NCBI GenBank assembly: GCA_015680685.1
Contig: MNCI01029140.1
Location: forward strand, 87,472-151,471
Direction of reading: 5' to 3'
From: Gnetum montanum
Taxonomy: Eukaryota > Streptophyta > Gnetopsida > Gnetales > Gnetaceae
Length of the DNA: 64,000 bases
The notes under the pieces: generated by a model
What the model saw: the letters and a program-made list of their open reading frames with translations, nothing else
Databases searched by the model: none
What the model was told of the DNA's origin: nothing
Shown here: one piece after another, positions 42,800 to 54,127 of the stretch
Layout of the letters: every line of letters begins with the position of its first letter
Position numbering within the stretch: position 1 is the stretch's first letter
Program-made: the position numbers and the translations under genes

Positions 42800-45285
42800 A
42801 TCATCATCCTAGACTTGTCCTAATAAAATAAAGTCAACTACATGAGATTTTATTTTTTTCATTTATCTCTATGAAGAGATAAATCTTTATTTATTTGTAG
42901 TCTCTTCAAATCATCTTCAATTGCATTTTCCCATGTCTTCTTTGGCCTTCATTTTGAGGGCTTTCCTAGAATAGTAATGTAGTAACCTTTATTTATAGGA
43001 TCATTTTTTGATCTTCTTTGCACATGTCCAAACCATCTAAGAATTTATTCTTATAGCTTATCTAAGATAGAAGCTACTCTCTAAGTCCTCCTTTGATGTC
43101 TATATTATGTAGTTTATCTCTTTTAGTAACATTCAACATATATTGAATCATTCACATTTCTTCTACATTAATTTATTGTTCATACCTCTTTTGTACTGCC
43201 CAACATTTACCACCATATAAGATAGCAAGCATCATTACTATCCTATAAAATTTTCTCTTTAATTTTATTGGTCTTCTTTGATCACATAGAACATCACTAG
43301 CTTGCCTTCATTTTGACCATCTTGCCTTAATTCTATTTCTAATATCTTTATCAATTTCATCATATAATTAGATCTCGATCCTAGGTAGTGACACTAATTG
43401 CACTAAGAGACCTTCTTTTATCTTGAATTTTCACTTCTACTTTAGCACTATATATTTTATTTCCTAAAATTATATTTTATATATTCTATTTTATTTCTAC
43501 TAATTTTTAACCTTTTGATTTTAGAGCACGCCTCCAATTCTCTTAGCAATAATATTTTCTTGAGCTATATCTACTAACACAATATCATTCATAAATAGCA
43601 TACACCAATGCATTTCATCTAATATTTTTGTTGCTAATTCATCCATAATAATGAGAAATAAGTATGGACTAAGTGTAGACCCTTGTTGTAGACATACTAT
43701 GATTGGAATATTAGATGTTATTCTACAAGATATTCTAATTTTAGTTGTAGCACTTTCATACATGTCTTAAATCAATTTAATATATTTTTCAAGGATGTTT
43801 TCTCCTCCACAAGACCCACCAAATAATATCTCTAGGTACTCTTCTATATTTTTTTCCTAAATCAACGAAGATCATATGTAGATTTTATCTATGTTTTCTG
43901 AATTTCTCCATCAATTGCTATATCAAAAGAATAACCTCTATAGTAGATCTCACTGGCATAAATCTGAATTGATTTTTTGATATTTTTGATTCAAGTCTAA
44001 GACATTACTCTAGAACTCTCTCCCAAAGCTTCATAGTATGGCTCATTAGCTTGATTCCTTTATAATTTACACACTTTTGTACATCTTCTTTATTTTTGTA
44101 AATGGAAATAATAAATCTTTTTCTTTAATTATTCGCCATTTCTTCATTCTTCAAAATTTTGTTAAATAAATTTTTTATAAAGGAAATTCATGTATCTCTC
44201 CCACTTATTTCCAAATTTTTATAGGTATGTTATCTAGTTCAATAGCTTTTTCAATTTTCATTTTTGATAAGGCTACCTTCACCTCAGAGAAGGAAAGTTT
44301 ACTAACTAAACCAAAATTTGGTTTTTCTTCTTGGATGTCTTTTCTTGAAATTATTCATTTAATAATTCCTTAAAATAATTTTTCTACCTATCTAAAATTT
44401 AATTGTCTTTTACCAAATCTTTTTCATTTGTATCCTTGATGCATTTAACAAGATCAATGTTTGTACATTTCTTGTTTTTAATGTTTGCCAATTTATAAAT
44501 AGATTTTTCTTCTTATTTTGTACCTAATTTCTCATAAAAGCTATTCAAGGCCTTATGTTTGGCTTTGGCTACTACTAAAATTGCTTCCTTCTTTGCCATG
44601 TTGTATATCAACTTGTTCCGTTGCCTATTTCTTTGCTGTCATTCCATAAAACATTTTTTTCTTATTTTGAATAGTATGTTGTACTTCATCACTCTATCAC
44701 CAGGTCTCCTTTGGGATGTATTTTTTTGCCTTTCATTTCAACCAAAATTTTCTTTTGAAGTTTCTAAATACAAATTTCTATCTAGCCCCAAATTAAATTT
44801 ATAGAGAAATCCCAATTCTAGATGCCTTGTGAAGTAATTTTTCTCTCAATATTGTGATGTTATCTTTTTTGAAATTTTACCAGTTTATACATTTAGTCCC
44901 TTTTCTTATTCTATCTTTAAAACCCTATATAGTTAAATCCATGATCATTAGTCAAAGTGAAGTTAGAAGGCACTCTCCACGTATGACCTTGCAATCTTTA
45001 TAAATGGCCTAGTCTCTTGTGTGTAACAAGAAATGATTAATTTATGTTTTATCCATACTACTCTTATATGTAATTAAATGTTTTTTCCTCTTCTTGAAAG
45101 AAGTATTTGCAATTGCAAGGTCACAAGCACTTGTAAATTGCAATATTGAATATTCCATATTATTGCACTTTTCAAATCCTTGTCCTCCATGAATTCTGTC
45201 ATATCCCATTTTTATAGATTCAACATGACCATTAACATTCCCTCTAATGAATAAGTTATGGAAAATAATCCTCTCTTAAATAGAA
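42800..45285 (-). pseudogene. LINE ORF2 relic, 5'-truncated, with RT core
   Basis: Minus strand, 5' to 3': end of the endonuclease domain (about 45250-45080: NVNGHVES, then GYDRIHGGQGFE and ACDLAIANTSF, matching DFNGHVG / VHGGFGFG / VVNTxF of plant LINEs); a connecting part (about 44990: ETRPFIKIARSYVES); the reverse transcriptase core (43763-43521: MYESATTKIRISC, QQGSTLSPYLFLIIMDELA, MHWCMLFMNDIVLVD); and the C-terminus (about 43030: LRWFGHVQRRS; about 42960: KTWENAIEDDLKR). The polymerase motif FADD reads FMND, so the enzyme would be inactive. The 3' end near 42800 directly abuts another LINE relic. Confidence 0.8.
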
Positions 45286-45588
45286 GAATATTTAAAATAC
45301 ATTATAAAGTACTAATTGCACTATATGAAGTTATAATTTTATGTAGATACTGTTCTAATTAATGGATTATTACTTAAGGTGATGGTAAAATGTTTGTTTC
45401 ATACATTTCTTAGATTATATAACTTGATTTGATCTTGTGCATTTATTAAAATTTAAAATGTATTCATTTATATTGAAATTTTATATGACTATTCTTTAAT
45501 GTATTTCAAAAATTTGTAAAGGTTTTTAATCTTTCTTAATATAGCATAATATATATTTATAGTTATCTTACTGGATTTTGTAGGTAAT

Positions 45589-46448
45589 TGATGAGTCATG
45601 ATTTTCTTGGCTTTGATATCAGATACTTGATATCAGGGCAAAGAAACAATGTTAGATATCCAATATTGTGGCATGTGTGTTGACCTATAAATATAGTTCT
45701 TGGACGCATGGTTTGAGCATTAGTTTATATCAATTTTTTTCATAGATAGCAAAGGTTTTGTAGTTTATTTTCTCCATAGTTAGAATAATTTTTGAGTGCT
45801 TGCAAAAGGAGTTTGAGTGTGTACAAACCTTTGTTCAAGCACTGATGTACCTAGACATATTCCATGAATGGCAATAAGATCGAGATTGATTCTTATTCAT
45901 TGTAGCATGTTGACTTAGATTAGATTTACTTTTCATGCAATTTATTTTTCATGTGCTTAGTTAATATTTACATTTTCATGCATATTAATAAATTGGCAGA
46001 ATGGGCATGACTAGTTTCAAGCGTAAACACGTATTCACTTGGTAACCCCAATAGCATTATTGTTTGGTTTACCTAGTAGCATATCGCTTGGTAATCCCAG
46101 TATTGGATACATGGGTTCAAGATGTGTATGGCAAGCTAGGAATAGACACTCATCACTCATAGGCTAGTTTAGACTTTACTTTCCATTATTAATTATATTA
46201 AACAATCAATTTCTTTATTATTATTAGGAGTAGCTTATGGCCAAACAACATTAATTATCATATGCTTCACTTTGGACTAAACCATACGTGACAAAGCTAC
46301 CACTAGTCTAACTGGCAAGACAATGAACTATGATTAAGACATAATAATCTAAATACCACAACTAATACCATCCATAGAATTTGATTGGATCATGCATGAA
46401 TGCTTGTGATTCATATGGTTGAGAATAGGTGTATCTTGCTACTCATCA
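45589..46448 (+). mobile_element. 5' LTR of element E
   Basis: 860 bp, TGATGAGTCATG to ACTCATCA. U3 has GATATC palindromes at 45617, 45630 and 45654, and a TATA box at 45686-45695. Confidence 0.9.
45686..45695 (+). promoter_or_regulatory. TATA box of element E 5' LTR
   Basis: TATAAATATA, about 30 bp downstream of the last GATATC palindrome. It is conserved at 51228-51237 in the 3' LTR, in the context GCCTATAAATATAG. Confidence 0.65.
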
Positions 46449-46449
46449 T

Positions 46450-46467
46450 TGGCATTATTGTTGAGGA
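46450..46467 (+). promoter_or_regulatory. Primer binding site of element E
   Basis: TGGCATTATTGTTGAGGA, one base after the LTR. It is a tRNA-Asp-type site with several substitutions. Confidence 0.75.
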
Positions 46468-46579
46468 TGGAGCAAGTTATCTAGATTAGTTATATCACAA
46501 ATGATCATTGTAAAAGTATTAATTATTTATCTTTAGAAAAAATTAATATTTTAAGTCACATACATTATTAGACAAAACC

Positions 46580-48130
46580 ATGTCTTCTTCATACACAACC
46601 AATAATGCATCGTATGATGAGAACACTTGTAGGAGAAATGATAGGATATTTTCTAAAGAAAATTGGAGTGAACAACCTCAAAGAGGGATTTCCTATGCTC
46701 ATTTAGAACCTTACTACAATCAAAGACTATGTTTGACTGGTGTAGACAATCCTAGAGGAGATGGAGAAAGTCATAGAATAAGGAGGGCCTCAAGGCCTAG
46801 GACCTCCTCTAAACCTAGACAAGATAAATCAAAGGACCAAAGGAAGAACTATAGAAGCCATGGCAATTCTCCCAATTCCTTATCTTACTCTTCCTCTTCA
46901 ACATTTAGTTTTGATGAATATGAATGTAGGTATAGAGATAGAGCTCCACTACAAGGTCAAGACAAAGATAGAAGTTGAACCCAAGGGAAAAATCAAAGAC
47001 ATCATAATGAGCATAGACAAGATCATCATAATCAAATGAATAGAAAGAGAATTTTTCATCATAACATGTCTGATGATGATGAACCCTTGTTGCCCACTAA
47101 GAGCCTAATGCAGATCACGGAGGTAGTTAAGATACCTCATAGGCATCGCAAGGAAAGTCGCCTACCTAGGCTTGCTATGAATAATATCCCTAAGTTTTTG
47201 GGATGCTATGCTTTTGATCCACAACATCATCTACAAGCCTTCCAATATGTCTATGCCTTTTACAACATTGAATGTGAGTGGAAAAAGCTTAAGCTCTTTC
47301 CTAGGACACTAATCAAGTGTGGTATAGATTGTTGAAACTAAATTCAATTTGATGGTATTCCACATTACTGGAACATTTCAATAAGAAATACCAAACCTAT
47401 GCAAGGGTGTCCAACCTAAGGAGATAGATCCAAGGATGGAAGTAAGAACAACATAAACCCATGGACATGGCCTTAGATAGATATTATTCGTTAATGACTA
47501 GATACCCAAGCCATGATTTTTCTAAGGAAATGTAACTTTTCCACATCATAGATGGGTTTTGTACTGAAATAAGGGAAATGCTCTAGATCAATTATATGAG
47601 CTACAAACCAATCAGATCTGAGAGCTAATTGAGCATGTGGAAAAAGAAGAAGGAGAGATATGCAAATGGGAGAATGTAGAGGAAAACAACTAGGATCCAA
47701 CTCTTCAAAAGAAAAGGGTCCATATCTATGATGAGGAAAAAGAAGTAGCTCTCAATGAGATGATTTTACAGAAAACCTTGATAATAAAAAATTCTCTCAT
47801 TGAACTTTAAGCAAAGTTGGATAAGATGTTGGAATTGATCATTGAGAAAGTTGTGTAGAAATTATAGAGGAGAAGGAAATGCAAAATGAACTAGGCAATC
47901 ATAATAAACAAAGGAAGCATAACTAAGAAATAGTTAAGAACACTTTTTGGCAAATAGGAAAAATAGCGAAAGGAAGTGAAGCTATAGACTCAACCATAGA
48001 TAAAGATAATGGATGTGACATCTACATATATGACCATTGGAAGCGCCATTGCCTAGTCTTATTACATCTACATGAGTATTGGGAAGGGGCATTAAATCCA
48101 AAGTTTGTAGAATGCCTAGGAGGTTTTCTT
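46580..48130 (+). pseudogene. gag of element E (broken)
   Basis: The frame opens at ATG 46580 (MSSSYTTNNASYDEN), about 130 bp after the primer site, and is open for 132 codons of hydrophilic Ser/Arg/Asp-rich sequence. After a stop it continues from 47036 (99 codons) with the capsid-like part MNNIPKFLGCYAFDP, HHLQAFQYVYAFYNIECEW, KLKLFPRTLIK. A far C-terminal piece near 48010-48110 reads CDIYIYDHWKRHC, homologous to CEIYQYDHPKGCC in elements A-D. Several stops and frameshifts break it. The gag of E and of A-D are clearly related, so the two LTR groups are sister families. Confidence 0.7.
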
Positions 48131-48599
48131 TTCCATAAGGTAATTTTAGATAGTCTTATAACCAACCTTACTATCCTAGTGGGACTTCTTATCAACCTTA
48201 AAAATACTATCAACTACAATGGAAAAATCCAAAATCATGGTCGAGGCCATCATAAAGCCAACCCTACCCTTACTACTAGTTGAACTTGCATGAATATTAT
48301 GTTCAACAAGCTATTTTCCCAACTAGTTCTACTTCCTCTACCTCAAATCACTATGACCACTTTCCTGAATATCATCATCCCACAACATCTTATATGAGAT
48401 CACCACCTTACACCTCTCACCATGGATCATATCCTTAATATTCTCATACTCACCTCCATCATATTTCACCTCTAACAACACAGGAAGGTTCAACATCACA
48501 ACATCAACAAATGAATGTCACTTGTGCTATGAATGTGCATAAACATGCCAACACTAGTAGGTCCTCATAGAAAACTCAAAAACGTCCCTTCTTTAGGAA

Positions 48600-51095
48600 A
48601 GGCCATAGGCATAAGCAAAACACTCATGGATTGACCACTTGATCCAAACCAATATAATGCTAATTTGGTGTAATGCCTCCCTTTTCATAACCACTATCTC
48701 CTAATCATACACAAAAGCCAACATCCATTACCATTCCAACACAAGAAATAAATGATAAACCTATCATTGTGCAGAGATAGAAGAATCCATGCATCATCAA
48801 AAATCACAAAGGATGTAGTTGTGGGCTAGAAGTTTGAAATATTAACACAACATCTATACCAATCCATCATAAACTTCAAAAGCAAGTGTGGGAGAAAAAT
48901 CTAGTCTATGCAATAGCCACCAAATTAGAAGACACCCAGTGGCTTGAAAATGAGAATATCAAACTATTTCAAAGATGCAGAGAAGTAACTAATTTTATTA
49001 TTAGTTCTAGAATTTTTTTGATTCTTCATATGTTTTTCATTTCTTAATATTTTTCATTTCTTTATATTTTTCTCCTTTCTTGAGTCATTCTCTTTATGTT
49101 TTATGAATGTATTTTATATTTTTGTTAATAATATTTCCAAGTCATGATGTAGAAGTCAACACTATGTGTTGGGTTTTTGTGCTATGCTATCAAGATTATT
49201 GGGTAAGTAAGTTTGTAAAACAGTGAGACCACCTCATCCATCTTTCCAATTTTCTAAATAAAATATCTTTTCTCATGGAAACAATTTGGTTCTTCTTTTT
49301 TGAAACTAAAATTCATCAATGATCATTCTACCATGAAGACAAAGGAAATGACTAATTGGGAATGGAAAAGGGTGTGATCTTAAGGGGACTTGTTGGGTTC
49401 TCTTCTTGATTTCCTTCATGTGGTTTATGACTCCTCTTGAAACATATCATTACTTCTCTGTTGACCAATAAAAAGGAAGCTCTGTCTTTCCATAGTGTGG
49501 TTCCAATCCAAAAGGAAAAACAAAAAGAAAAAGAGAAAAAAAAAGAAAAAAAGGGAAAAGAAAAAAAGAAAAAATAATAAACAATAATGAAAATTCAAAG
49601 CACATCCATTAGATACAATAATGGACTACAAGCACTAGTTATGGGGCTAGAAAGACATGTTAGCCATGCTTGAAGGCACCCCTCTAACTAAGGCCCTTAC
49701 TTCCTTCTTCTCTTTTTGGAGTAATGATTGTTCTTTGAGGTGGTTGAGGATGGATGATGGTTAGCAAGAAGAAACACATCAATGCAAGGTGATTTTTTAT
49801 GGTATGGACTTGGTCTGAACCTGGATGGATACGTATCTTGATCATTTTAATCACACTTGTCACAAGAACTTATTGTGGACATGGCCAAGTACCTTACATC
49901 TCAATCTTTGTAATCCATTTTCATTCTATTATTCACCTCACTATTACATGTGATTATGAGCCTTTCGGTTTTGTGTAGTATAGTGAAACATCCTAAGTAC
50001 ATTAGCTGTGTGTTGGTTTGAACAAAGGCATGATCTACATTTAACTTCTCTGGTGTCCATGAACATCTACAAAAGTGGTTATGCAAAGACATTATGATAA
50101 GAGCCTACTTTGCGGAGGACCCACTTGCATAACTTTGTTGATCATGGCTTTGAACTAACCTTCACATCTTCTAGAACATTAGTGATATTTTCTCTAAATT
50201 TATGCATGATTTTGGAACTACTTCTTATTTGTTTCATTACTTTTTCCTACTTTTCTATTTCCATATCCATCAATATTTCTTGGCCATCTTCTGAATTAGA
50301 CCTTTGGTTTCAATTGTTTGAATACTTATGTGCTTTCAAAGTTACACTTATTAGCCATGGGGGCTTAGGATGTTTTCTTTGAAATTTTTGAAATTTTTCC
50401 AACATCCTATTTTTGAACATCATGGTAACTAATTGTAATTGATCAAAATAATGTGAATAGCTTGATGATTTTAGTTACCTCATAGCCTTGGGCATTGTAT
50501 GTTGTCATCACCTTGTGCTTAAATGCAAACTAAGGGAACTAGAAAAAGGGTGTAGTATAAAGAAAAAATTTACCAAAAATAATGTTGATCCTTTGATGAC
50601 TATAGGTGATTCTAAAAGAAATGCCTAAGGAAGAAGGTCTTTTACCAAACATGAAAATGAAGCCAAGATGAAGACAATGGAGGATATGCCCATGGAAAAA
50701 TTGTAGCTGATACAAGATAGCAGCTCAAACTTTGCATGTTTTCTAGATCTATGAGATGATGAGAAGAAATTTCTTTCCATCATTTAAGAATGTTCTACAT
50801 AACCAAAGAAGCATTGACATAATAATCAAGGTTAAAAGTCTGCCATTGCTAGTGGCAACAGGCAGAATCATCTTCAGTGGATTCCTAAAGACCTCTACAA
50901 AGTTTGTAATCTTCAATGCTTGTCTAGTCTTTTTGTCACTCTATCATTTTATATCCTTCCACTTGAATAAAATTTTGTAATGCAACACTCAGTGTCATTC
51001 AATAATTTCCATGTCAGTCAATAATCCCATAACTTTCCAATATTATGTAAGGGACTAGTTCCTCCTACTGTTTACTCAAGGATGAATTTTCATTT
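48600..51095 (+). repeat. Non-coding 3' internal region of element E
   Basis: There is no protease or pol. It contains a short conserved piece near 48780 (NPCIIKNHKGCSCGLEV, also near 60590), a purine-rich tract at 49509-49577, the motif GCGGAGGACCCACTTGCATA at 50114, and a charged coding-like patch (KHENEAKMKTMEDMPMEKL near 50650) where elements A-D and F have a small 3' frame. Apart from these I see nothing coding. Confidence 0.5.
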
Positions 51096-51098
51096 AGT

Positions 51099-51108
51099 CA
51101 TGGGGGTA
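51099..51108 (+). promoter_or_regulatory. Polypurine tract of element E
   Basis: CATGGGGGTA sits immediately before the 3' LTR start. The same sequence, on the - strand, borders the 3' LTR ends of elements A and C, and a diverged form borders F. Confidence 0.75.
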
Positions 51109-51929
51109 TGATGAGTCATGATTTACTTGGCTTTGATATTAGATATCCAATATCAGAGCCTCAATATTAGATACCTGATATTATGGCCAAGAAGCAAATA
51201 TCTAATATCATGGTATGTGTGTTGGCCTATAAATATAGTGCTTGGGTGCATGGTTTGGGCATTAGTTTTACATAGTTTTGTTAATACAGTAGACAAATTC
51301 TTATAGTTTTATTTCGTAATCTTAGAGAACAGTTAGTAAGCACTTGTAGAGTGTCTATGGGTCAATTATATAGAGTCTTATTTGAGCGGCAATGTATCTA
51401 GACACATTTTATGAATAACAATAAGATCGAGATTGATTCTTATTCATTGTAGCACTTTGACTTAGATTAGATTTACTTTTCATGTACTTAGTTAATATTT
51501 ACATTTTTATGCATATTAATGAATTGGTGGATTAAAAGTAATCATTTTTAAGCATAAACACATATTTTCTTGGTAATCCTAGTACTAGATACATGGGTTT
51601 AGGATGTGTATGGAAAGCTAGGAATAGACACTCATCACCCATAGGCTAGTTTAAACTTTACTTTCCATTATTAATTAGATTAAACAATTAATTAATTTAT
51701 TATTATTAGGAGTAGCTTAGGGCTTAACAACATTATTATCATATGCCTCACTTTTGACTAAACCATACATGACAAAGCTACCACTAGTCCAATTGGGAAG
51801 ATAGTGAACTATGATTAAGACATAATGATTTAGATACCACAACTAGTCCCATGCATGAAATTTGAGTGGATCATGCATGAACACTTGTGATTCGTATGGT
51901 TGGACGTATGGGTACCTCGTTGCTCATCA
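51109..51929 (+). mobile_element. 3' LTR of element E
   Basis: 821 bp, TGATGAGTCATG to GCTCATCA, followed by the target duplication GTAAT. U3 carries repeated GATATT/GATATC/AATATC palindromes (51136-51214) and a TATA box at 51228-51237. Confidence 0.9.
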
Positions 51930-51934
51930 GTAAT

Positions 51935-52663
51935 GATGCTCCCAAAAAGGTATTGGAACATCCTCAATCTTTTTAAAGTCATGTCAAATATATTCCATTC
52001 ATCCACAAATATATACTAGCATTGTTGACTCAAGGATTACATCAAAAGTCATCTTGGAAAATTTTGAGCTTGGTTTCTCTTCAAAGGATGGAAGCGAAAG
52101 AAATGTTTCCACAAAGATTATTACATAAAGATCCACATAATGAAGACAAAGTAAAGAGGCTCATTTCTAGAATTTTTTTTTATTTATGACATATTCGAGA
52201 AGAAAGTTGTCATGTAAAGTATGAAAAAGATAGACAAATATGCTAAGTGCAATGATGTTTTAATTGCAATTGATGACATCGTTAACAAGTCATAACATTA
52301 TTAGAGGGCTTTTCCTTTAGCATGCATGGATACAATGTCATTGTTGACATTGATATGGTCATACATTAATGATTAATATGTGATTACATTATTTATGTTT
52401 GGAATGTATTATTATAGTGTTATTTTTGTGCTTGAGAAGAAAATTGAATCTTTTGTTATTAGACATAGTAATTGTTGAAAATAAGGAGAAATCGTTATAT
52501 AGATAGCAATGATATGACAAAAGGTAGTACATTATGTTGTTGTTATTATTATTTTTCATTGTGAAGAACATGTTCTTGTAGTTGGTCCTCTCAATAGATT
52601 ATAAATGGTAGCATATATTTTGGTCAAGTGAATGACATGTGTTGACAAGTCTGAATTAGTAGA
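51935..52663. other. No identified gene
   Basis: Right after element E, two overlapping + frames are open for about 40 codons (ILENFELGFSSKDGS; MEAKEMFPQRLLHKDPHN). The DNA left of element E ends TTTTGTAG, like a splice acceptor. A decayed exon interrupted by the insertion is possible but unproven. Confidence 0.3.
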
Positions 52664-53880
52664 ATGACAAGAATTTGTGTTTCCTATGGAAGAAAGTTAG
52701 GAAAGAATAATAGCTTTGAAAATGCTGCTAAACAACTTGGATTAGAAATGGTAATGTCAGTTATTTCTAATTTTTAAGGTATCTATGACAAAATTATATG
52801 CTTTTGTTTATTTAACTTAGTTTTTTTGGTATGAGGGTTGGAAGATATATAGAATTACTATATATAGGAGGAAGAATTGGGCTAATGGGTGTTGTAGCTA
52901 ACTCTGTTGTTAGTAGTAGAGGAAATGTTCTTGAGTAAGATTATATCTTCGGATTTTTATCAAGGTATTTCCTTCTGAACTTATCATTCGATCATCATTT
53001 GTATCTTGAATAATAGAGCGGTACTAGAATTTTTTGCATCTAAGTACTATTCTAATAACAATCACCTTTTGTTAGTGTAGTGTAATTGTGCATATCATAC
53101 GCATAGTTTAAGTATTTTCTTGTGATTTTTACTATACATAGATCATTGGTAAAATAATCGAAAATGTTCACATTGTTAATACTATGCATGAGAGGAAAGC
53201 AATGATGATAGTACTTAGATGCCTTTATTGCTTTACTACGTAGTTGTATATTAGTATTTCATTTTGTAATATTTAATGTATTCTATTGTAGTTGAAATTA
53301 TTTTATTTTCTTATTACTAAGTGGTTTTGGGACCATGGAAGAAGTTATGGAGGTTACTAGTTGGAGACAACTTGGAATTCATAACAAGCAAGTATGTTTG
53401 GTGATGTTATAACATTAGGTATAATTTATCATCATTAATGTTAAAAATTGGTAAATAATTTTTCTTATTTATTTTTAGGTAGGTTTTTTAAATGTTGAAG
53501 GCTATTATGACTTTCTGTTGACATTTTCAGGTCCTGTAGTGAATGATGATTTTATTAATAGTCAAGATCGTGATATCCTTTTTTGAGAGACTTGTCCAGG
53601 AAAGTTAATATGTAAGATTTTGGTATGGAAATATTATTGACACATTACATATATTTTTGTTTAGTTTTTTGTAAATTTTAATTGATATTATAAGTTATGC
53701 ATCTAATAAATTTTCTAGGAATGAAGGGACAATAGCTTGGTCTTAAAGAAAATAATCTGGTTGAAGAAAATATTTTTTCAAGAATAATGGAATAACAACT
53801 TGGGTTTCAAGAAAATATTGTAGCTGAAGAGATGTCAAATAGGATTATAAGTAGTTGTGAATGTACCTTAAATATATTAG
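52664..53880 (+). pseudogene. LOG-type cytokinin riboside 5'-monophosphate phosphoribohydrolase pseudogene
   Basis: This is a decayed plant LOG gene with introns kept. LOG releases active cytokinin bases from their riboside monophosphates. Exon-like blocks in order: 52664-52750 MTRICVSYGRKLGK...AAKQLGLEM (family KRICVFCGSSxGK...AAxxLGxEL); 52837-52935 IELLYIGGRIGLMGVVANSV (family LVYGGGSxGLMG); about 53140-53237 GKIIENVHI, MHERKAMM, LDAFIALL (family GEVxxVxxMHxRKAxM); 53323-53391 GFGTMEEVMEV, WRQLGIHNKQ (family PGGYGTLEELLEV, WAQLGIHDKP); 53479-53610 VGFLNVEGYYDFLLTF, then RDILF, a stop, ETCPGKL. The intron after HNKQ has GTATGT...TTTTTAG. The PGG before YGT is missing, GGGS became IGGR, and stops and frameshifts are present, so it is dead. 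A tandemly doubled LGLKENN / LGFQENI segment follows at 53720-53840. Confidence 0.85.
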
Positions 53881-54127
53881 CAAAGGGAAAATTTTATTAA
53901 TAAGAAAAAGTAACTATTTTCTTAGTAGTTGGTGTAATTATATCATTGCTAATGTAAAGAATTGTGTATTTTTTATCAGTAATCTTCACAAAAAAGATAA
54001 TATGTAGTTCTTATTCGTTAATCATATGTAGTATCACATGAAACAAGTGTAAGTATTAAAAATAGAACATAATCATAAATAGAAAGGAAACTCATTTTAT
54101 TAACATTACAGTACAAAATATATGCTA

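Larger units (their letters stand above)
45584..51934 (+). mobile_element. Element E: complete TR-GAG-like LTR retrotransposon with TSD
   Basis: This is a structurally complete + strand element. Target duplications GTAAT flank it exactly (45584-45588 and 51930-51934). The 5' LTR is 45589-46448, the internal region 46449-51108 and the 3' LTR 51109-51929. A tRNA-Asp-type primer site follows the 5' LTR and a CATGGGGGTA polypurine tract precedes the 3' LTR. The only recognisable coding sequence in 4.66 kb is gag (46580-48130); protease and pol are absent. The two LTRs differ by a ~39-bp length difference and many substitutions, so the insertion is old. Confidence 0.9.

Noticed and set aside
49500-49580. 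Internal polypurine tract as a second priming site
   Set aside because: It is 1.5 kb from the LTR, A-rich rather than G-rich, and not conserved in sister elements; treated as low-complexity sequence.
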